From Aquificota bacterium (GTDB lineage: Bacteria > Aquificota > Aquificia > Aquificales > Hydrogenothermaceae), in contig JAADEV010000098.1 of NCBI GenBank assembly GCA_013153295.1, positions 1-8,424 of the forward strand: DNA of 8,424 bases, in the 5' to 3' direction. Under the pieces are notes generated by a model. That model worked only from the letters and a program-made list of their open reading frames with translations. It was not told the DNA's origin and did no database searches. Shown here piece by piece: positions 1-7,446 of this stretch. The position numbers and the translations under genes were made by a program. Every line of letters starts with the position of its first letter. Positions within the stretch are counted from its first letter, which is position 1.

Positions 1-231
1 CCAGCAGGGATACCTTGATGCAAATGCGTTGTAAACCTGTCTGTATTTTTCCCTTAGCTGTCTTTCTGAGTAAACAAAAAGTGGTGAACCGAACTCCCCT
101 ATTAACCTTTCTATAGGCACCCCATCAATATCCTGTCTAACCTTCCTTGAGTAAAGGGGATTTTGTCCAAATTTGTTCATAAAGCCTGTTTCTAACTTTG
201 TTATTACCGGTTTTTCGTAAACCTTTTTCAT
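1..231 (-). CDS. PLP-dependent decarboxylase, LysA/type III fold, N-terminal fragment with leader-like extension
   Basis: The first 77 residues are present; the gene runs off the left edge. Residues about 34-75 (DIDGVPIERLIGEFGSPLFV, then YSE, LR, YR and NAFASRYP) match the start of the alanine-racemase-type barrel of diaminopimelate/ornithine decarboxylase-like enzymes, where G-[ST]-P-L-[FY]-V-Y is typical. The Schiff-base lysine would lie just beyond the window, so catalytic competence cannot be judged. Residues 1-33 are an extension not expected in ordinary LysA; it contains YEKPVITKLETGFMNKFG (residues 5-22), which resembles PqqA/lasso leader motifs. The ATG is chosen because it overlaps the stop of the ATP-grasp gene by one base (TGATG) and is preceded by AAAGGGTGA. 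Met18 has no good ribosome site. It belongs to the PqqD/ATP-grasp cassette and may be an amino-acid decarboxylase or a related non-LysA enzyme. Fold assignment is firm; substrate is unknown. Confidence 0.82.
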   Translation of the reverse strand, partial: MKKVYEKPVITKLETGFMNKFGQNPLYSRKVRQDIDGVPIERLIGEFGSPLFVYSERQLREKYRQVYNAFASRYPCW

Positions 232-1271
232 CAGCTTTCACCCTTTGTGATTATTTTTTGGAACCTTTCAAGGTCTGTAACCATATCATCTGTGTATCTA
301 ACATAAAGTTTCCCTGCTGGGTAATCTTTGTAGTCTACAACAGGAAGTCCAAAAGCCTTCCTTATAATGTTTGCCGCTATGTTAACACCGACCCCTGTTG
401 CAAAGTAAGACCACGCCGGAAACCTTGGGTTTATCTCTATTAGGTAAACCTTGTCCTCCTTCAGGTCTACTATACACTCAAGCTCAAAAGCCCCCCTCCA
501 GTTGTATTTCTCTATAAAGTTTCTGGCGGCTGTAAGCATCTTTTCATTTTTTATTGTTATCCCTGTCCATATCTTCCCCAGCTCTGTTATCCACATCTTT
601 TTTATACCTACCATTCCAAGGGAGTTTCCTTCACCGTCCCCGGCGCCTACCACATTCATCTCCTCACCTGAAACAACCTTCTGGACTATTATCGGGTATC
701 CCCACTGGGCTACTATCTTGTTAAAGTGGCTTACTGCCTCCTGTTTTGTATAAGCTCTGTAAGCCTTGTAAAATGCACCTTTTACCATAACAGGTAGACC
801 TATTTTGTCTATTGCCTTCAGTAGCTCGTCGTATGAGGCTACAACCTCAGATGGGGGTGTATCTATACCTATATTCCTTGCAATCTCATCAAGTCTGTCC
901 TTTCCCCTTAACTTAAACTGCTCCATCGTTGGGAGAAATGTTTTTATACCGTTTCTTTCAAGCTCATCTGCATACCTAATAAGTATCGGTAGCTCAGCAT
1001 CAAGGTTAGCCATAACAAAATCAAGTCCGAAACTTTCCTTTATGTAGTAAAGCCTGTTTATAAAAGCGTCGTGTCCAGCTGAGGGATAGGGTATAAGGAA
1101 GGATTTATCCACAACCCAGTCCATATACACCCCCGGCTCCATAGCATCGTAGGCAAGTCCTACAACTGTGGCTTTAAAGTCCTTTGCCTCCTTTAAACTT
1201 TTTGCTATACCTATCCCCGGTCCCGGGTTATCCACTGCGTTTATACCGGATACACCTATCTTAAGCTCCAT
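231..1271 (-). CDS. ATP-grasp enzyme, carbamoyl-phosphate-synthase (CarB)-like
   Basis: A 346-residue protein that appears complete. Residues 1-110 look like a Rossmann-type pre-ATP-grasp domain (GVSGINAVDNPGPGIGIAKS near the N-terminus, then MANLDAELP at about 87-95). Residues 120-310 carry the ATP-grasp fold: K124 in RGKDR, K164 in VMVKGA (nucleotide-binding lysines), QKVVSGEEMNV around 197-207, E264 in GAFELE, and the metal-binding E279-x-N281-x-R283 in LIEINPRFPAW. ATP-grasp enzymes activate a carboxylate as acyl phosphate and join it to an amine or similar nucleophile; that chemistry is expected here, but the substrates are unknown. It lies 11 nt after the PqqD-like gene and overlaps the PLP decarboxylase by one base. 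TAGGAGGGGG precedes the ATG. At about one third of CarB length it is a stand-alone family member, not carbamoyl-phosphate synthase itself. It could be a peptide or amino-acid ligase. Confidence 0.85.
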   Translation of the reverse strand: MELKIGVSGINAVDNPGPGIGIAKSLKEAKDFKATVVGLAYDAMEPGVYMDWVVDKSFLIPYPSAGHDAFINRLYYIKESFGLDFVMANLDAELPILIRYADELERNGIKTFLPTMEQFKLRGKDRLDEIARNIGIDTPPSEVVASYDELLKAIDKIGLPVMVKGAFYKAYRAYTKQEAVSHFNKIVAQWGYPIIVQKVVSGEEMNVVGAGDGEGNSLGMVGIKKMWITELGKIWTGITIKNEKMLTAARNFIEKYNWRGAFELECIVDLKEDKVYLIEINPRFPAWSYFATGVGVNIAANIIRKAFGLPVVDYKDYPAGKLYVRYTDDMVTDLERFQKIITKGES

Positions 1272-1282
1272 AAATCCCCCTC

Positions 1283-1519
1283 CTAAACAAGTCTGTAGCT
1301 TCTAAGTTTCTCTATAAAATCAACCACATCTCTCTCCGCCGTTTCAGGGGATACCTCAAAGTTTTCAACTAACTGGGAAACTATCTCCTCAGGTGTTTTT
1401 CCCTCCTTCAGTAGCTTAAGTATAAAAAGCCCTGTCTGGTTTACTGTGAAACTCTCACCTGTAATAGGGTCAAAAACAAAGCCCTCATCGTTAATAGCAA
1501 GCTGGGAAAGTCTATCCAT
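1283..1519 (-). CDS. PqqD-like peptide-binding (RRE-type) small protein
   Basis: A 78-residue protein of the PqqD family size. Residues 8-35 hold the usual beta portion (LAINDEGFVFDPITGESFTV, then NQTG), followed by the helical segment FILKLLKEGKTPEEIVSQL and a second helix ending in DVVDFIEKLRS. The pattern G-x-x-x-LN/VNxTGxxILxLLxEGxTxEEIVxxL is characteristic of PqqD and stand-alone RRE proteins, which bind the leader of a ribosomal peptide and present it to modifying enzymes. No radical-SAM PqqE or PQQ genes are visible, so it should not be named pqqD. Its ATG is 5 nt from an AGGAGG. It follows the DUF2231 gene by 19 nt and precedes the ATP-grasp gene by 11 nt. The likely partner is either a small peptide outside the window or the leader-like N-terminus of the downstream decarboxylase (inference). 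Confidence 0.8.
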   Translation of the reverse strand: MDRLSQLAINDEGFVFDPITGESFTVNQTGLFILKLLKEGKTPEEIVSQLVENFEVSPETAERDVVDFIEKLRSYRLV

Positions 1520-1524
1520 TGCAT

Positions 1525-1530
1525 CCTCCT
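1525..1530 (-). promoter_or_regulatory. Shine-Dalgarno site of the PqqD-like gene
   Basis: AGGAGG lies 5 nt before the ATG at 1519. It fixes the start and is fully contained in the 19-nt gap behind the DUF2231 gene. No hairpin or T-run terminator separates the two genes, which supports read-through from the efflux operon into the PqqD cassette. Confidence 0.85.
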
Positions 1531-1538
1531 AAGTGGTT

Positions 1539-2024
1539 TTAATCCTCGTCCTCCTCCCTGTGGACTTTTGGTAGGTCTTTCATACACTTTTCAACACCTA
1601 CACCGTATTTGTAAACTAACTTTCCGCCTATTCTCCCCTGTAGTCCAACTAAACCGCTTACCAGTATTCCTGCAAGTATGTATCCTAAAAATAGTAGGTG
1701 GTTGTTCCTAAAGTTTAGATACACCCTTAGAACTGCTAAACCTGTGGCAAGCCAAGGTAGTTTCTCCCCTAACTCCTCGTGTTTTTCCAACACTTCGTAT
1801 GCTTTCGTTCCCTCTATTGCGTGTTCTATCAGCTCCTCAGCTTGGTGTCCTGTTATACCTGCCACCCACATAGCCAAAGCCCCTACAACAATACTCCACA
1901 TTCCAGCGTTTTTTAGGGAATTTTTCTTTAGAACGAACCCTGCAAGGTCAAACAGAACCCCCATCATAACAAGGGCTATTGCAAAATGAACAACCGGTGG
2001 GTGAAGTTGTGCTAAAAACTCCAT
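1539..2024 (-). CDS. DUF2231-family four-helix membrane protein
   Basis: A 161-residue integral membrane protein with about four hydrophobic segments (roughly residues 12-32, 43-57, 89-104, 110-128). It shows the hallmarks of the DUF2231 (COG4244-type) family: an N-terminal HPPVVHFAIAL, ITGHQAEE at 57-64, an H-E-E-x-G after the second hydrophobic segment, and GRIGGKLVYKYGVGVE near the end. Several histidines (H8, H13, H60, H68, H82) sit at or near predicted membrane boundaries and could bind heme or metal. That function is conjecture, as the family is not characterised to my knowledge. The C-terminal tail is charged (REEDED). The start is supported by AAGGAGG, which overlaps the end of the RND gene; only 2 nt separate that stop from this ATG, indicating translational coupling. 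Its position behind the pump suggests an accessory role in metal handling or membrane homeostasis. Confidence 0.82.
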   Translation of the reverse strand: MEFLAQLHPPVVHFAIALVMMGVLFDLAGFVLKKNSLKNAGMWSIVVGALAMWVAGITGHQAEELIEHAIEGTKAYEVLEKHEELGEKLPWLATGLAVLRVYLNFRNNHLLFLGYILAGILVSGLVGLQGRIGGKLVYKYGVGVEKCMKDLPKVHREEDED

Positions 2025-2026
2025 AG

Positions 2027-5000
2027 CTAATTACCTCCTTTTTTTGTTGTAAGTATCCATACAAACCTATAGACGATAGGCAGTAGGATTAATGTTAAAA
2101 ATGTTGATGTAAAGATACCCCCTATAACCACAACGGCTATAGGCTTTTGTATCTCAGAACCTATATCATTTGTAAACAGTATAGGGATAAGCCCAAGTGA
2201 TGCCGCTGTGGCTGTTATCAGTATAGGACGAAGTCTAAGTGATGTTGCCCTGTCTATTGCAGTATCTATATCAAACCCTTCATCAACCATCTGTCTAATG
2301 TAGGAAACTAACACAACCCCGTTAAGTGTGGCTATACCAAAAACAGCTATAAAACCTATAGCCGCAGGGACAGACAGGTTAAAGCCTGAGAGGTAAAGGG
2401 CTATTATCCCCCCAATTGTTGCAAAGGGGACATTTAACATTATCAGGAATGCGTCCCTAACAGAGTTGTAGTTTATAAACAGTAGAACGAATATAAGAAG
2501 TATTGAGATTGGGACTACTATTGAAAGTCTTTCCATAGCCCTTTGTTGGTTTTCAAACTGCCCTGCAAACTTTATAAAGTATCCCTCAGGTAGTTGGACA
2601 TACTTTTTAACATTCTCCCTTAACTCTTTTATAAAGCTACCAAGGTCTCTACCTTCCAAATTCATCTGAACAAGGGCATACCTTAAGCTGTTTTCGTGTC
2701 TAATTTTAGAAAAACCAGATGTAATCTTAACCTCTGCTACATCAGAAAGCCTTAACATACTGCCGTCTTCCTTCTTAATAACAGGTATTTCCTTTATTTT
2801 GTCTATATCGTTCATAAATCTGTCAGGTATCTTTATGATAATTGGGAAGCTCATTAACCCTTGTCTAAATTCGTTTACCTCTACACCTGCCATATACTTC
2901 CCTACCAGATTAAGTATCCTTTCCACACTGTATCCGTATTTGTAAAGGGTGTCGTATTTTGGGATTATCTGTAGCTGTAGCCTTCCTGACTGCATTTCCG
3001 CCTCCACATCAACAGCCCCTTTGGTATTTTTTGCTATCTCCTCTATCTCCATTGCTATCCTGTTTATTGTGTGTAAGTCGTCCCCGAATATTTTTACCGC
3101 CACAGTAGCCCTTACTCCAGACAGTAGCTCCTCTATCCTCATTGCTATAGGCTGTGTAAACACAAGTCCTGCTACAGGTAAATCCTCTAACCTTTCCCTT
3201 AGGGCTTCCTCAAACTCCTTTCTGTTTTTGAACCTTTTCCACTCTTTGTAAGGTTTCAGTAGTATCCATACCTCCATATAGGACACATCTGTTACTTCTC
3301 CCTTTTCTGCCCTACCTATTGTGGTAAAGGCGTTAACCACCTCTTCAAAGGATTTTGCCCTTTCCTCTATAATGTTTGCCACCTTTTTTGCCTCTTCCCT
3401 TGAGATGTTTGTATCAAGGTAAACCTCAAGTAAAACAGCCCCTTCATCAAGCTCCGGTGTAAACTCTGTCCCTACCTTTGAAAGTAGGTAAAGGGAGTAT
3501 CCAAAAAGTAGGGCTGTGGCTAAAAACAGCGGTAGCCCAACCTTCATTGCCACTTTAAGTATCTTTTTGTAAACCTTTTCTATAAAAGCCATTATGAAAC
3601 TTTTTTCACTACCGGGCTTAAGGATAAAGTAGCTTAGAACCGGCATAAACACATAGGCTACAAACAGGGAAACCCCTAAGGCTATTATTATTGTTAACGC
3701 AAGGGGCTTAAAGTATTTACCTTCCACAGACTCAAAACTGAATATTGGCAGGAAAACAACCATTATTATCAGAATTGCAAAAAACAGTGGTCTGGTTATC
3801 TCTTCCACAGACAGCTTTATGATTTGTAGTTTATCTTCCTTTGTTTTTAAGATTTGCCTGTTGTGGCTAATGTGTCTAAAGATATTCTCTATAACAACAA
3901 CTGTGGCGTCTGCAAACAGCCCCAGACCGATAGCCAGCCCCCCCAAGGACATTAGGTCTGCTGTAAGCCCAAGGTTTTTCATTACACCGAAGGCTATAAG
4001 CAGTGTAAAAGGTATAGAAAGGATAACCAGAACAGCCGCCCTAACATTCCACAGGTATATCATCATCGCTATAGATACAAGGATAATACCCTCAAGTAGG
4101 GCTTTTTCTATTGTGGCAAGGGCTTTGTCTGTTAGGTAGGACTGGTCGTAAAGGACAACTATCTTTACATCTTTAGGTAGAACCTCCCTGTTTATCCTGT
4201 CTATTTCCTCTTTTAGTTTTGTTATCAGCTCCTTTGTGTTTACCTGCACCCTTTTTAGGACTATGTTTCCTTGCACCTCACGACCGTTAAGGGTGAATGC
4301 CCCCCTCCTCTGTGGCACTTCCCCTTCTTCAACTACAGCCACATCTTTAACTTTTATAATAGCTCCGTTTTCAACCTTTACAGGTATGTTTCTTATCTGG
4401 TTAATATCTGTTATACTTGCCACTGCCCTTATTACCAAATCCCCCTCTGGGGTGTTTGTGTATCCTCCACCTGCAAGCCCTCCATTTTTCTCAACTGCCT
4501 CAAACAAATCCTGTAGTGTTATCCCGTATTTAACAAGCCTTTCCAAGTCCGGTTTTATCAGGTAGGCTTTATCCGGTCCCCACTGGGATATATCCTCAAC
4601 CCCATCTATTGATTTTATAATTGGTTTTACAAGCCACTCCTCAAGTGTTTTCAGGTCTGTAAGGGAATATTTGGGGTTGTCTGATACAAGGGCGTATATA
4701 AGCACATTACCAAGCCCAGATGTGTTTGGTCCCATTATAGGGACTATACCTTCAGGTAGCTGGCTCTGGGCTTCAGGTAGTTTTTCCATTACCAAACGGC
4801 GGTCAAAGTAAATATCTGTTCCGTCTTTAAAGAATATTGCCACATAGGACAGTCCGGGGATAGAGATGCTCCTTACCTTTTCCACATCTTTTATACCGGA
4901 CATTACAGTTTCTATCTTTTTTGTTATAAGGGCTTCTACTTCCTCTGCCGAGTATCCCGGGGCTTCTGTGTATATATTCACCTGTATAGGTGTAGGGTCT

Positions 5001-5107
5001 GGGAATGTATCAACTGGTATTGTTTTAAAGGCGTAGTATCCGTAAGACACAAGCCCAATAATAGCAAATATAACAAGTAATCTATACTTTAGTATCAGGT
5101 CTACCAT
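2027..5107 (-). CDS. czcA: Heavy-metal efflux RND pump, inner membrane (CzcA/CusA family)
   Basis: A full-length 1026-residue HME-type RND transporter, the proton-driven inner-membrane part of a tripartite metal exporter. TM1 (about 8-26) is followed by the porter motif DTFPDPTPIQVNIYTEAPGY (33-52). The first TM group is at about 335-495, the second periplasmic domain at 543-858, and TM8-12 at 860-1016. TM4 carries MSLGGLAIGLGLFADATVVV, then IEN, with D400 and E407 in the positions of the proton-relay Asp and Glu of the family. The DFG aspartate of CzcA is absent, as in CusA-like pumps. The binding-pocket stretch around 652-675 (QPIAMRIEELLSGVR) reads like CzcA, with Glu where CusA has Met. 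Divalent metals (Zn, Co, Ni, Cd) are therefore more likely than Cu/Ag, but specificity is not proven. It starts 14 nt after the adaptor gene behind GGGGGTGAAGG. Confidence 0.93.
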   Translation of the reverse strand: MVDLILKYRLLVIFAIIGLVSYGYYAFKTIPVDTFPDPTPIQVNIYTEAPGYSAEEVEALITKKIETVMSGIKDVEKVRSISIPGLSYVAIFFKDGTDIYFDRRLVMEKLPEAQSQLPEGIVPIMGPNTSGLGNVLIYALVSDNPKYSLTDLKTLEEWLVKPIIKSIDGVEDISQWGPDKAYLIKPDLERLVKYGITLQDLFEAVEKNGGLAGGGYTNTPEGDLVIRAVASITDINQIRNIPVKVENGAIIKVKDVAVVEEGEVPQRRGAFTLNGREVQGNIVLKRVQVNTKELITKLKEEIDRINREVLPKDVKIVVLYDQSYLTDKALATIEKALLEGIILVSIAMMIYLWNVRAAVLVILSIPFTLLIAFGVMKNLGLTADLMSLGGLAIGLGLFADATVVVIENIFRHISHNRQILKTKEDKLQIIKLSVEEITRPLFFAILIIMVVFLPIFSFESVEGKYFKPLALTIIIALGVSLFVAYVFMPVLSYFILKPGSEKSFIMAFIEKVYKKILKVAMKVGLPLFLATALLFGYSLYLLSKVGTEFTPELDEGAVLLEVYLDTNISREEAKKVANIIEERAKSFEEVVNAFTTIGRAEKGEVTDVSYMEVWILLKPYKEWKRFKNRKEFEEALRERLEDLPVAGLVFTQPIAMRIEELLSGVRATVAVKIFGDDLHTINRIAMEIEEIAKNTKGAVDVEAEMQSGRLQLQIIPKYDTLYKYGYSVERILNLVGKYMAGVEVNEFRQGLMSFPIIIKIPDRFMNDIDKIKEIPVIKKEDGSMLRLSDVAEVKITSGFSKIRHENSLRYALVQMNLEGRDLGSFIKELRENVKKYVQLPEGYFIKFAGQFENQQRAMERLSIVVPISILLIFVLLFINYNSVRDAFLIMLNVPFATIGGIIALYLSGFNLSVPAAIGFIAVFGIATLNGVVLVSYIRQMVDEGFDIDTAIDRATSLRLRPILITATAASLGLIPILFTNDIGSEIQKPIAVVVIGGIFTSTFLTLILLPIVYRFVWILTTKKGGN

Positions 5108-5121
5108 CTACCTTCACCCCC

Positions 5122-6210
5122 TTAATGCCCTTCTGCTTCTGCTAAGAATTTACTTTTAAGGAAAGATGTCCCTGCTGTTATAACAACCTCTCCCTCTGTA
5201 AGACCATCTGTTATACGGTAGTATCTACCTATCTTTTCCCCTACAGAAACCTCTTTTACCTTAACTGTGTCCCCTTCCTTTACAAAGACGAAATATTTAC
5301 CGTCTTTTATAACAACCGCTTCTGTTGGAATGTAAAGACCTTCTTCAGACTGTTTTGATACAAACACATCAACAAACATATTTGGCTTTAAAACCCTATT
5401 TGTGTTGTCGGTTAGTATCCTTACCTTTCCCCTTTTTGTTTCTGGGTCTAAAACTGTGCTGGTAAATGCCACTTTACCTGTTGTTCTACCGATAGGTGAG
5501 ATTACAGATACAGTGTCCCCACTTTTAAAGATTTGGCTGTCTTCCACTGGAACCAGTGCCACCACCCAAAGGGTGTCAAACTTGTGTATACGGGTAAGCA
5601 TCTTCCCCACATCAACACTCTCCCCAAGGACAACCTCCTGCTCTGCCACATAACCGTCCATACCTGACCTAAGGACTAACAGCCCGTTTTGAACCTCCCC
5701 ATAGGACGCTAATGTTTCCCTTAAAGCCTTTAACCTTGCCTTTGCATTATCTAACTTTATCTTTGCTTCAAAGTATCTGTTGTAGGGAATAAGCTCCTTC
5801 TTAAACAGCTTTGCCTCCCTTTCAAATACAGCCTTTGCGTTTGCCAGTTGAACCTTTGCCATTCTAATTTCTGCAAGTAGCTGTTTTATCTGTGGTGAGT
5901 ATATTAGGGCTACCTTCTGCCCCTTTTTTACCTTGTCCCCTTCCATAACAAACAGCTTGTTTACAAGCCCCTCCACAGGTGAGGATACTATCTGGGACAG
6001 GTTTAGGTCGTCCTTTACCACCGCAGGGTATTTTTTGTTTATACTTACCCTTACCTTTTTAACCTCCTGCCACTTTATACCTAACTTCTGGATTATCTCA
6101 GAGGTTAGTTTAAACTGGTGTGTTTCCCCGTGGTCGTGGTGGTGGTGATGTTGTGCAAACGCTAATGCTGTTATTGTTAAAGCTACTAAAAACGCTTTTA
6201 TTACTGCCAT
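5122..6210 (-). CDS. czcB: Periplasmic adaptor (membrane fusion protein) of the metal efflux pump, His-rich N-terminus
   Basis: A 362-residue adaptor linking the RND pump to the outer-membrane channel. Residues 1-19 are a signal peptide ending AFA, followed at once by QHHHHHDHGETH (20-31), a probable metal-binding segment. A split biotinyl-lipoyl domain is formed by SSPVEGLVNKLFVMEGDKVKKGQ (residues 77-99, shown in part) and SGMDGYVAEQEVVLGESVDVG (about 182-202, in part). They flank an alpha-hairpin at about 108-170. A beta-barrel follows (about 212-285; GDTVSVISPIGRTTGKV), then a membrane-proximal domain (290-350; YIPTEAVV, GLTEGEVVITAG). A longer reading frame reaches 6312 but would overlap the channel gene by over 100 bases. 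The ATG at 6210 is preferred because it has AGGAGG 6 nt upstream and begins exactly at the signal peptide. It overlaps the channel gene by 10 bases. Family is sure; the Czc name is by analogy. Confidence 0.9.
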   Translation of the reverse strand: MAVIKAFLVALTITALAFAQHHHHHDHGETHQFKLTSEIIQKLGIKWQEVKKVRVSINKKYPAVVKDDLNLSQIVSSPVEGLVNKLFVMEGDKVKKGQKVALIYSPQIKQLLAEIRMAKVQLANAKAVFEREAKLFKKELIPYNRYFEAKIKLDNAKARLKALRETLASYGEVQNGLLVLRSGMDGYVAEQEVVLGESVDVGKMLTRIHKFDTLWVVALVPVEDSQIFKSGDTVSVISPIGRTTGKVAFTSTVLDPETKRGKVRILTDNTNRVLKPNMFVDVFVSKQSEEGLYIPTEAVVIKDGKYFVFVKEGDTVKVKEVSVGEKIGRYYRITDGLTEGEVVITAGTSFLKSKFLAEAEGH

Positions 6211-7394
6211 TTCTTGCCTCCTGTTATTGAGATGTATTCCCCGTAAAGTTGGTGTAGCTGTAGTAAAAGCTGGTATCTGTAAGATAGAAGTGATATATAC
6301 TCTTTCTTCCAATCAAAAAACTCAAATGGTGTTATCTGCCTCATCTTCAGGCTTTCCTCTGCAAGCTGGAAACCTTTTTTCGTATCTGGGATAATACTTT
6401 GGTCTAACTTCTGCAGTTGTTCCTTTAGTAGGGCGTATCTGTCTTTAAGGGTTTTTATTTTGTAGGCTATGGTCTGTTTCTCCCTTTGTATCTGTTTTGT
6501 TAAGGCTACCTTTTTAGCTGTAAGCTGGATTATATTTCCCTGATTTTTGTTAAAAATCGGTATTGTTGAGGACAGTCCCAGCCCAAGCTCATACTTTCCA
6601 AGTTCAACAGGGTCTTCACCACCTACAAGCTCAACTGATACCTGGGGTTTTGCCAACACCTTTTGTAGCTGTATCTCCTTTTGTATCTTCTGTATCTGTA
6701 GGTGTAAGGCTTTTATGTTAGGTAAGTTTTGTATATCCACATCTTCTATCTGTGGTAGATTTTCCAAATTCCCTTCCGGTTGTGATACATCAAAACCAAC
6801 AATACTGGAAAGCTCCTTAAGGCTCACTTTGTAGTCTATCTCTGTCTGCTTATACTGTAGCTTTGCCTGTTCAAGTAGCCTTTTAGCCCTTAGGAAGTTT
6901 ATCCTTGTTTCCTCACCAAGCTGGTAAGCCTCTTTTATGTAGTTAAAGCTGTTTTCAGCTATCTTTAGGTTCTCCTCTGCAACCTGCAACAGCTTTTTTC
7001 TGTAAAGGGCGGTGTAGTAAGCGGTGTATATCTTGCCTATATACTCATTTTTTAGGGCTTGGAATAACAGTTCAGCGTGCTGTTTCTCCTTTAAAGCCAT
7101 ATCAACAGACAGTTTCCTTTCACCCCACAGTAGTAATCTCTGTGAGATTGAAAAGTCTGTAAGGGCTATACCGCTGTCTGTCTGGGAGTATAGCCTACCG
7201 AATGTTATACTACCCTCTGGGTTAGGTAGTAGTTTCGCCTGTTTTATTAGCCCCTCCACAGATTTTTTATTAGCCTGTAGCATTTTTATGTAAGGGCTTT
7301 CTTCCAATGCCCTGTTAAGCACCTGTTTAAATGTTTCACCGTTTGCTGTGGCTATAAATAATAGCCCTATAACTAATACCCTAATGGATAACAT
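6201..7394 (-). CDS. czcC: TolC-type outer-membrane efflux protein of the metal exporter
   Basis: A 397-residue outer-membrane factor, somewhat shorter than the usual 420-470. Residues 1-19 are a signal peptide ending ATANG. There is no lipobox cysteine, so unlike CusC it is not expected to be lipidated. Two structural repeats are visible: FKQVLNRALEESPYIKMLQA, KLLPNPEGSITFG and ISQRLLLWGERK in the first half (22-100), and KPQVSVEL, LGLGLSSTIPIFNKNQGNI (269-288) in the second. Long amphipathic helices at 100-200 and 290-350 form the periplasmic tunnel. The motif LGEETRINFLRAKR (159-172) corresponds to the family's conserved loop between helices. It should form the trimeric exit duct of the pump complex. 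AGGAGG stands 7 nt before the ATG, inside a small hairpin. The last 10 bases overlap the adaptor gene. Confidence 0.9.
   Translation of the reverse strand: MLSIRVLVIGLLFIATANGETFKQVLNRALEESPYIKMLQANKKSVEGLIKQAKLLPNPEGSITFGRLYSQTDSGIALTDFSISQRLLLWGERKLSVDMALKEKQHAELLFQALKNEYIGKIYTAYYTALYRKKLLQVAEENLKIAENSFNYIKEAYQLGEETRINFLRAKRLLEQAKLQYKQTEIDYKVSLKELSSIVGFDVSQPEGNLENLPQIEDVDIQNLPNIKALHLQIQKIQKEIQLQKVLAKPQVSVELVGGEDPVELGKYELGLGLSSTIPIFNKNQGNIIQLTAKKVALTKQIQREKQTIAYKIKTLKDRYALLKEQLQKLDQSIIPDTKKGFQLAEESLKMRQITPFEFFDWKKEYISLLSYRYQLLLQLHQLYGEYISITGGKKWQ
6217..6222 (-). promoter_or_regulatory. Shine-Dalgarno site deciding the adaptor start
   Basis: AGGAGG, embedded in the last codons of the outer-membrane factor gene (encoding TGGK), lies 6 nt before the adaptor ATG at 6210. 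It selects this start over the in-frame ATG at 6312, which would put a non-signal sequence before the clear signal peptide. Confidence 0.85.
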
Positions 7395-7413
7395 ACAGTA
7401 TCCTCCTAACTGT
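7395..7413 (-). promoter_or_regulatory. Small hairpin presenting the ribosome site of the outer-membrane factor gene
   Basis: On the coding strand ACAGT, TAGGAGGAT, ACTGT are followed directly by the ATG. Five-base arms enclose a 9-nt loop that contains the whole Shine-Dalgarno. A 5-bp stem is weak at high temperature and may be chance; if real, it would expose rather than hide the ribosome site. Confidence 0.3.
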
Positions 7414-7446
7414 GGATTTTAAAAAGGCAGAGTTGTCCCTATAGGA

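Noticed and set aside
1283..1519. Naming the small protein as true PqqD of PQQ synthesis
   Set aside because: No PqqA, B, C or E gene is in the window, and PqqD-type domains occur in many unrelated peptide-modification clusters.
6211..6312. Upstream extension of the adaptor protein by 34 residues
   Set aside because: It would overlap the outer-membrane factor gene by over 100 bases and place a non-signal sequence before a clear signal peptide. The ATG at 6210 has a strong AGGAGG at good spacing.
198..7293. Many plus-strand open frames of 70-110 codons
   Set aside because: All lie antisense to well-supported minus-strand genes, give low-complexity Ser/Pro/Phe-rich products, and none has a convincing ribosome site.
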